Source of the DNA: JALZCH01 sp036387315
GTDB taxonomy: Bacteria > Acidobacteriota > Blastocatellia > Pyrinomonadales > Pyrinomonadaceae
DNA: 5,287 bases
Reading direction: 5' to 3'
NCBI GenBank assembly: GCA_036387315.1
Contig: DASVTY010000049.1
Span: 1-5,287 of the forward strand
The translations under genes were made by a program, and so were the position numbers. Position 1 is the stretch's first letter, and each line of letters opens with the position of its first letter. Under the pieces are notes generated by a model that made no database searches, was not told the origin of the DNA, and worked only from the letters and a program-made list of their open reading frames with translations. Positions 1 through 4,292 of the stretch are shown piece by piece.

Positions 1-1
1 G

Positions 2-805
2 AAAAAGCGAAAAGAAGGCGTTTTGGTAATCATCGGCGGCGCGGAAAATCGAACCGCCGACAGCACGATTTTGCGCGAATTCGTTCGCCTGGCGGGCGGA
101 CTCAAAGCCCGAATTTTTGTTTCGGCGGTCGCTTCCGGCTATCCGCTTGAAACCGCAGATTCTTATCTCGAAGTTTTTCGCAGGCTCGGTGTGGCAGAAG
201 TCGCCGCGCTCGACATTACAGAACGGGAACACGGCAACGACCGGAAAATCATTAAATTAGTAGAGCGCGCAACGGGAGTTTTTTTCACCGGCGGCAGCCA
301 AACGAGAATTACGCAGATTTTGGGCGGAACCGACCTTGACGACGTTTTGCACGAGCGTTACGAAAACGAAAATCTCATCGTCGCGGGAACAAGCGCCGGA
401 GCGGCGATGATGTCGCACATAATGATTGCGGGCGGAAAACCCGAATCGGCTTATCATTTCGGCACTGTCGAGCTTGCGCCCGGAATGAACTTTGTCAGCG
501 GCGTTTTGATTGACCAGCATTTTGAGCAGCGCGGGCGTCTGCGGAGACTGCTGGCGGCGGTCGCACAATATCCGCGCGATTTGGGTATCGGAATTGACGA
601 AAACACAGCGATTGTTATCGAATCCGACATTTTGCGAGTCATCGGCGAAGGCAGCGTGACGATTATTGACGCCGGTGACATTACTTATTCAAATCTCGCC
701 CATCTCAACAAAAACGATATGCTGTCGCTCTTCGGCGTCAAAGTTCACGTTCTCGCCGCCGGTTATCGTTTTGATCTGGCAAATTGGAAACCGCTGCTTG
801 ATTAG
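2..805 (+). CDS. cphB: Cyanophycinase (peptidase family S51), 5' end outside window
   Basis: This cytoplasmic serine exopeptidase cleaves the storage polymer cyanophycin into beta-Asp-Arg dipeptides. Numbering from the TTG-encoded residue at 23, the family motifs are all present. They are the N-terminal VIIGGAEN strand, FFTGGSQ with Gln93, the nucleophile elbow AGTSAGAA with Ser124, IDQHF (Asp164-Gln165-His166) followed by an Arg-rich stretch (Arg170, 172, 174, 175), and GIGIDE with Glu193. These match the Ser, His and substrate-binding Gln/Arg/Glu positions known from the Synechocystis enzyme. The frame is open to the left edge (it reads K-K-R-K-E-G-V before the TTG), and family members carry several residues before the IIGGAE strand. 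I therefore take the TTG at 23 as an internal Leu codon and the true start as upstream of the window. The gene ends in TAG. Cyanophycin synthetase is often adjacent in other genomes, but nothing in this window encodes it. The enoyl-CoA hydratase follows 51 nt downstream on the same strand. Confidence 0.93.
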   Translation, partial: KKRKEGVLVIIGGAENRTADSTILREFVRLAGGLKARIFVSAVASGYPLETADSYLEVFRRLGVAEVAALDITEREHGNDRKIIKLVERATGVFFTGGSQTRITQILGGTDLDDVLHERYENENLIVAGTSAGAAMMSHIMIAGGKPESAYHFGTVELAPGMNFVSGVLIDQHFEQRGRLRRLLAAVAQYPRDLGIGIDENTAIVIESDILRVIGEGSVTIIDAGDITYSNLAHLNKNDMLSLFGVKVHVLAAGYRFDLANWKPLLD

Positions 806-856
806 ATTTTTCCGCAATTTCGGTTAAAATCACACTCGCCGAAACTTTATTAAAAA

Positions 857-1615
857 ATGTCAGAATTAATTTTTGAAATCGAAAGCTCGACAGCGTTTCT
901 AACTCTCAACCGCCCGGAAAAGCGCAATGCGCTCAACGACGCTTTAATCAACGCGCTCAAAGACAATTTGCGCGAAGCCGACAAAAACGAATCGCTGCGC
1001 GCCGTTGTCGTTCGCGGCGCGGGAACTGATTTTTGTTCCGGCGCGGATTTGTCGGTTTTGCAGCGTGTCGCAGAAGGCTCGATTCTGGATAATTTGGCTG
1101 ACGCGGAAAATCTGATGGAATTGTTTGCTTTAATTCGCAGAGTTAAAATTCCCGTGATTGCCGCCGTTCACGGGCGCGCGCTGGCAGGCGGCTGCGGTTT
1201 GGCGACGGCTTGCGATCTTGTTTTGGCGACGAAAACTGCGCGGTTCGGTTATCCCGAAACCAAAATCGGTTTTGTTCCGGCAATGGTAATGGCGATTTTG
1301 CGGCGCAACGTTTCGGAAAAACGCGCGTTTGAATTAATCACGCTCGGTCAGGAATTCGACGCCGAAAGCGCGGAAAAATACGGGCTTGTTAATCAGATTT
1401 TTGCTGATGAAGATTTTGAATCGGCGGTTAAAAATTATCTCGCCGGATTTGAAAAAGTTTCGCGCTCAGCGGTGATGTTGTCCAAACGCTTGCTTTATCA
1501 AATGGATGGAATGACGTTTGAAAACGCCTTGCAGTCAGGCGTTGACATCAACACAATCGCCAGAATGACCGAAGATTGCCAGAACGGTATTGCCCGATTT
1601 TTGAAAAAGACATAA
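857..1615 (+). CDS. Enoyl-CoA hydratase/isomerase family protein, LiuC-like (crotonase fold)
   Basis: This 252-residue protein has the full crotonase length. It should act on a CoA thioester in the cytoplasm, most likely as a hydratase in fatty-acid or branched-chain amino-acid breakdown. Visible marks are LNRPEKRNAL (residues 17-26), the oxyanion-hole strand FCSGADL (59-65, Ala63), the second oxyanion glycine in ALAGGCGLA (Gly111), the YPETKIGFVPA segment (132-142) and the C-terminal EDCQNGIARFL (240-249). Against rat enoyl-CoA hydratase, the position of Glu144 is Gly114, while Glu164 is kept as Glu134. The Gly-Leu form, with F-x-x-x-E-x-x-x-G-x-x-P-A, recalls the methylglutaconyl-CoA hydratase (LiuC) branch, so this substrate is possible but not proven. 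The ATG at 857 fits the usual N-terminus; no clear Shine-Dalgarno precedes it. It probably shares a transcript with the next gene (12 nt gap) and perhaps with the cyanophycinase. Confidence 0.9.
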   Translation: MSELIFEIESSTAFLTLNRPEKRNALNDALINALKDNLREADKNESLRAVVVRGAGTDFCSGADLSVLQRVAEGSILDNLADAENLMELFALIRRVKIPVIAAVHGRALAGGCGLATACDLVLATKTARFGYPETKIGFVPAMVMAILRRNVSEKRAFELITLGQEFDAESAEKYGLVNQIFADEDFESAVKNYLAGFEKVSRSAVMLSKRLLYQMDGMTFENALQSGVDINTIARMTEDCQNGIARFLKKT

Positions 1616-1621
1616 AAGGAG
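1616..1621 (+). promoter_or_regulatory. Strong Shine-Dalgarno site (AAGGAG)
   Basis: AAGGAG lies six bases before the ATG at 1628 and directly after the TAA of the enoyl-CoA hydratase gene. It is the only near-perfect Shine-Dalgarno at proper spacing in the window, and it supports the Ser/Asp-rich protein as a real, translated gene with that start. Confidence 0.75.
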
Positions 1622-1627
1622 ACTTGT

Positions 1628-2044
1628 ATGCTGGAAATTCTCGTGGGCTTATTTATTTTGTTGGTTCTCGGATTTTTGATTCTCCTGCCCATTATTGCCA
1701 TCGCTGTTTTTATTTGGCTGAGACGCCGGAAACGCAAAAAAGCCCAACAACAATTTCATCGGCACGCCACCCCGCATTTTAAGAAAAAGCGTCATTATTC
1801 AGGCTCTTTGATTGATATTTCATATGATCCGCCGTTTGAATCCGATTATCAATCTTCAAGTCGGGAAAGCTATTCTTTTGCTGAAACATCCGGCAATGAG
1901 AATTGGCAAACCGCTAGCGAATCCTCCAACAGTTGGGATTGGAGCAGTTCTTCGAGTGATTCAAGTTCGAGCGATTCTGATTGGAGTTCGAGCGATTCCG
2001 GCTCTTCAAGCGACAGCAGCTCAAGCTCGTCGAGCGACGATTAA
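1628..2044 (+). CDS. Small single-pass membrane protein with Ser/Asp-rich tail, family unknown
   Basis: I do not recognise a family for this 138-residue protein. Residues 3-31 form one long hydrophobic helix (with Pro21), followed at once by the basic cluster RRRKRKK (32-38). By the positive-inside rule the rest should lie in the cytoplasm, with the N-terminus outside. Residues 40-100 are polar and include a His/Lys-rich stretch (44-56) and the segment SGSLIDISYDPPF (58-70), the only part that looks like ordinary folded-protein sequence. Residues 101-138 are extreme low complexity, with 25 Ser, 8 Asp and 3 Trp among 38 residues, ending SDD. The start is firm because of the AAGGAG site. Two stops in tandem (TAA then TAG) end it. 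It sits 12 nt after the enoyl-CoA hydratase gene, so the two are probably co-transcribed. Ser-rich tails of similar look end some TPM-domain (YgcG-type) proteins, but no TPM domain is present. Function is unknown. Confidence 0.8.
   Translation: MLEILVGLFILLVLGFLILLPIIAIAVFIWLRRRKRKKAQQQFHRHATPHFKKKRHYSGSLIDISYDPPFESDYQSSSRESYSFAETSGNENWQTASESSNSWDWSSSSSDSSSSDSDWSSSDSGSSSDSSSSSSSDD
1964..1998 (+). repeat. Short direct repeat inside the Ser/Asp-coding tail (period 21 nt)
   Basis: The 14-base unit AGTTCGAGCGATTC occurs at 1964-1977 and again at 1985-1998, exactly 21 nt (7 codons) apart. It encodes Ser-Ser-Ser-Asp-type units in the low-complexity tail. Looser copies continue on both sides (for example the TTCGAGTGATTC stretch before it and TCAAGCGAC after it). 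This looks like local expansion of Ser/Asp codons within the gene rather than an independent element. Confidence 0.7.
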
Positions 2045-2060
2045 TAGTTTGTTTTTGAAT

Positions 2061-2654
2061 TTATTGTTGATTTAACAGGTTAATTGCCGTTTCGAGCGGG
2101 TTTTCGCTGATTTGACTAATCAAGCCGATTTGCAGCGCTTCTTCGGCGGAAAATCTTTTGGCTGTTAAAAAAAACTCCAGAGCCTTTGCTTCGCCGACAA
2201 TTCTCGTCAGTCTTTGCGTACCACCCCAGCCCGTTATAATCCCCAGATTTGCGCCCGGATGAGAGAAAAGTGCGTTTGAGCCGGCGATTCTAACGCTGCA
2301 AGCGAGAGCCAGATCGAACGCGCCGCCGAAACAAAAACCGTTGACTGCGGCAATCGTCGGAAAAGGCAAATCGGCAATTTTCTGCATTAAACGCTGCCCG
2401 CGCAAACCGAATTCGCGCGCTTCCCGTTCGGTTTTGAGCGCGGCGATTTCACGGAGATTCGCACCGGAAGCAAAAACGTCCTCGCTGCCCGTAAAAATTA
2501 AGGTTTTAATGTTTGAATCGAGTGAGGAAACAATTTGGTCGAGTTCTTTGAGAACCGCAACTGAAAGCGGATTGCGCTCTTTCGGGCGATTGAATCGGAC
2601 GACCGAGATGTGATTTTGAGTGTCGATTAAAATCGGAGAATCACCGGCTTTCAT
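2061..2654 (-). CDS. Short enoyl-CoA hydratase/isomerase-like protein lacking both catalytic Glu
   Basis: This 197-residue crotonase-fold protein is clearly related to enoyl-CoA hydratases. It shows FNRPKERNPL (21-30), the oxyanion strand FASGANL (61-67), AAVNGFCFGGAFDLALACS (102-120), LGIITGWGGTQRLTRIVG (137-154) and SAEEALQIGLIS (169-180). Two things are odd. At the rat Glu144 position it has Asp114, and at the Glu164 position (usually PE) it has Gly134 in HPGAN, so both acid/base glutamates are absent. It also stops about 60 residues short of the usual 255-260, so the C-terminal helices that pack the trimer are missing. The reading frame itself is intact. It may catalyse a different CoA reaction or have lost hydratase activity; I cannot tell which. 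An in-frame TGA 12 nt upstream excludes an earlier start than the ATG at 2654. It is last in the - strand operon, 13 nt after the cupin. Confidence 0.85.
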   Translation of the reverse strand: MKAGDSPILIDTQNHISVVRFNRPKERNPLSVAVLKELDQIVSSLDSNIKTLIFTGSEDVFASGANLREIAALKTEREAREFGLRGQRLMQKIADLPFPTIAAVNGFCFGGAFDLALACSVRIAGSNALFSHPGANLGIITGWGGTQRLTRIVGEAKALEFFLTAKRFSAEEALQIGLISQISENPLETAINLLNQQ

Positions 2655-2667
2655 ACAACAAAATCAC

Positions 2668-3030
2668 TCATTCTCCGTTTCCCGTTGATAGATTGTTTTC
2701 GCCGCCTTTCGCGCCGTAGAAAATCACCCAGGTTACAAAATCTGCTGAAAAATTTTCAAAACGATGCGGCATTCCGGCAGGCACGAAAAGCACATCGCCG
2801 GCAGTGAAATTTATGGGTTTACCGTTCCTGACAAAGTTGCCGCTGCCCGAAACTACTACATAAATCTCGTCCTGTTCGTGAGGCGTTTGCAAATCAGCGC
2901 CGCGCGGCGCAAACAGCTCGATTGACATTGTGCCGTGCGCAAAAGCGGTCACAAAAGGCACGCCTTCCGGGTATTTATCGCTCACCGGCTGCGGTAATTG
3001 TCTGAGAAATTCGGCAACCGATAATTTCAT
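2668..3030 (-). CDS. Small single-domain cupin protein
   Basis: This 120-residue protein has one cupin barrel with both conserved motifs. Motif 1 is T49-P-H51-x3-E55-x6-G62, in which the first metal-binding His of the usual H-x-H is Thr. Motif 2 is a perfect G78-x5-P84-x-G86-x2-H89-x3-N93. The probable metal ligands are therefore His51, Glu55 and His89. Such small cupins can be dioxygenases, isomerases or binding proteins, and the sequence does not say which. The C-terminus (WVIFYGAKGGE, 101-111) follows the second motif as in many bacterial homologs. Its ATG begins one base after the TAA of the B12-binding gene (TAA-A-ATG), which strongly suggests translational coupling and a shared process, perhaps handling a CoA-pathway intermediate. 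No good Shine-Dalgarno of its own is visible, consistent with re-initiation. Confidence 0.88.
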   Translation of the reverse strand: MKLSVAEFLRQLPQPVSDKYPEGVPFVTAFAHGTMSIELFAPRGADLQTPHEQDEIYVVVSGSGNFVRNGKPINFTAGDVLFVPAGMPHRFENFSADFVTWVIFYGAKGGENNLSTGNGE

Positions 3031-3031
3031 T

Positions 3032-3436
3032 TTAATCGCGTTCTTTCACGTTTTCGCGTAAAAATTTCACGATGTCTTCGGTCGAAGTACCGGGCAGAAA
3101 TACCTCCGAAACTCCTTTCGCTTTGAGCGGTTGGATGTCTTCCTGCGGCACGATTCCGCCGACAAGCACGAGCGTGTCGTCCATTCCGCTTTCGCGCAGA
3201 AGGTTGACAATTCGCGGGCAAAGCGTGTTATGCGCGCCCGAAAGAATCGAGATTCCAACCGCGTCAACGTCTTCCTGCAAAGCGGCGGCGGCAATCATTT
3301 CCGGCGTTTGCCGCAAGCCCGTGTAAATAACTTCCATTCCGGCGTCGCGCAAGGCGCGCGCGATAACTTTCGCGCCGCGGTCGTGTCCATCGAGTCCCGG
3401 TTTGGCTACTAAAACTCTGATTTTTCTGTCTGCCAT
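3032..3436 (-). CDS. Methylmalonyl-CoA mutase-type cobalamin-binding subunit (stand-alone)
   Basis: This 134-residue protein is the B12-binding Rossmann-like domain that holds adenosylcobalamin for the methylmalonyl-CoA mutase class of carbon-skeleton isomerases. In these enzymes succinyl-CoA and (R)-methylmalonyl-CoA interconvert. All family marks are present: the base-off signature D16-G-H18-D-R-G21, where His18 is the lower cobalt ligand; S63-I-L65 in GISILSG; G93-G94 in LVGGIVPQED; and the FLPGTS loop (113-118). It has no catalytic TIM-barrel half, so it must work with a separate large subunit, as in two-gene mutases of many archaea and some bacteria. That subunit is not in the window. 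It could instead serve a related mutase (isobutyryl-, ethylmalonyl- or 2-hydroxyisobutyryl-CoA type). The gene lies 12 nt after the secreted-protein gene and 1 nt before the cupin. No strong Shine-Dalgarno is visible. Confidence 0.93.
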   Translation of the reverse strand: MADRKIRVLVAKPGLDGHDRGAKVIARALRDAGMEVIYTGLRQTPEMIAAAALQEDVDAVGISILSGAHNTLCPRIVNLLRESGMDDTLVLVGGIVPQEDIQPLKAKGVSEVFLPGTSTEDIVKFLRENVKERD

Positions 3437-3448
3437 AAGCTAACTATT

Positions 3449-4201
3449 TTAACGAATAAATCGCGCAAGTAAACCGTCGCGTTTAATAAAAGGTTTGAGT
3501 TCGGCGTAAGCAAAGAAATAACGTCCTTCAGGTTCAAGCGCCTGAACTACGTGCGGAAAATTGTAGTCGTAAAGAAAAGTCACGCCTTTATCGTTAATTG
3601 AAAGCTCTTCGAGATGTTTCCAGTTTATCCGTTCCGGCGTCGGATGAAATTCCGGTGAAGATTTGCGCTGGAGGGAAAGCGTTTCTTTTAGCTCAGGAGT
3701 TTCCTTTATCGCTTCATTTTCTTGTTTCCGTATCTTTTTTCTGATTTCGGAAAGCAATTTCGGCAGCGCGGCTTTATTGAATAAATCTTCGGTTTTAAGT
3801 TGTTTTCCGGTCTTTAAATCAACCACTAAATTTTTAATCGCCGAATCCGGGTAAGCGCCGGAGCCTTCGATTATCAAAGTAATGTCCAGTACGCCGTTAT
3901 CGTTATAATTAACTTTATAATCTATGCTGTAAGTCCAATCCGATTTCATTTCTTCTCTGAGAGAAGTTTTAAAAACGCGCCAATAACTGATTGTGTTCTC
4001 GATTTTACGTTTAAGAACAGGATTTAAACGATTTTTGATTACCGGATAACGAACTGTAAATGTCTTTTTATTATCGGGAATGTCGGCTCCGCGACGTTTA
4101 TATGTGACTTCTTTGGGAACAATCGAAAGCTCGCTTTGCCGACCGAAAATATTTACGGTCAGCAAAAGCACAACAGCGGAGAACGCTAAAATCTTAAACA
4201 T
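3449..4201 (-). CDS. Secreted DUF3298/RsiV-like protein
   Basis: This 250-residue protein begins with a Sec-type signal peptide: basic MFK, then a hydrophobic core at residues 4-19, with cleavage plausible near Gly20-Arg-Gln22. There is no lipobox Cys. The mature part is basic. Its order resembles the PdaC/DUF4163 plus DUF3298 arrangement found in RsiV-type and other exported proteins. A strand-rich region at 88-130 (YSIDYKVNYNDNGVLDITLI) precedes LVVDLKTGKQLKTEDLF (125-141), which looks like the typical DLKTGK..t..DLF motif. A charged helix runs from 146 to 178, and a C-terminal strand segment, VTFLYDYNFPHVVQALEPEG (207-226), corresponds to the DUF3298 end where a Pro-His-Tyr-like pattern usually lies. 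There is no membrane anchor beyond the signal peptide, so it is not a complete anti-sigma factor. Role unknown; cell-envelope binding is a guess. It leads the tight four-gene - strand run, with 91 nt upstream of it. Confidence 0.65.
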   Translation of the reverse strand: MFKILAFSAVVLLLTVNIFGRQSELSIVPKEVTYKRRGADIPDNKKTFTVRYPVIKNRLNPVLKRKIENTISYWRVFKTSLREEMKSDWTYSIDYKVNYNDNGVLDITLIIEGSGAYPDSAIKNLVVDLKTGKQLKTEDLFNKAALPKLLSEIRKKIRKQENEAIKETPELKETLSLQRKSSPEFHPTPERINWKHLEELSINDKGVTFLYDYNFPHVVQALEPEGRYFFAYAELKPFIKRDGLLARFIR

Positions 4202-4292
4202 AAATTAAAAATCAATATCAGGCGTGACGAAAACATAACACAGTTTGGAAACAATCCCTACAAAAACGGAACTGCAACGAGCGTAAGATTAA

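Noticed and set aside
257..681. Open - strand frames opposite the cyanophycinase.
   Set aside because: They mirror a gene whose catalytic motifs are all intact on the + strand, and they show no domain or start signal.
806..856. Possible promoter between the cyanophycinase and the enoyl-CoA hydratase (TAAAAT at 825-830).
   Set aside because: No acceptable -35 element at 16-18 bases was found, so read-through from the cyanophycinase gene is equally likely.
2025..2035. Inverted repeat GCTCG-T-CGAGC followed by a T-rich stretch, a possible intrinsic terminator at the end of the Ser/Asp-rich gene.
   Set aside because: The loop would be one to three bases with at most four usable pairs, it lies inside the coding sequence, and it follows from the repeated TCG/AGC serine codons.
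1940..2060. Frameshift explanation for the short crotonase, with its lost C-terminus continuing in another - strand frame below 2061.
   Set aside because: The other - strand frames through the antisense of the Ser/Asp tail give Lys/Asn/Arg-rich sequence with no crotonase C-terminal pattern, so the protein is genuinely short.
1812..2075. Overlapping + strand frame of about 87 codons across the Ser/Asp-coding region.
   Set aside because: It is a shifted reading of the same repeats, starts inside the real gene without a ribosome site, and shows no recognisable features.
2341..2613. Open + strand frame of about 90 codons opposite the short crotonase.
   Set aside because: It is antisense to a clear crotonase sequence, with low-information composition and no ribosome site.
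3131..3412. Open + strand frame of about 93 codons opposite the B12-binding gene.
   Set aside because: It lies entirely antisense to a gene with complete family motifs, has no ribosome site, and encodes an Arg/Ser-rich sequence without domain features.
4235..4263. Possible - strand promoter upstream of the secreted protein: TTGTAG (4263-4258) and TGTTAT (4240-4235) with a 17-base spacer.
   Set aside because: Only 3 of 6 and 4 of 6 consensus matches, which is close to chance in A+T-rich DNA. The position is sensible, so transcript start mapping could revive it.
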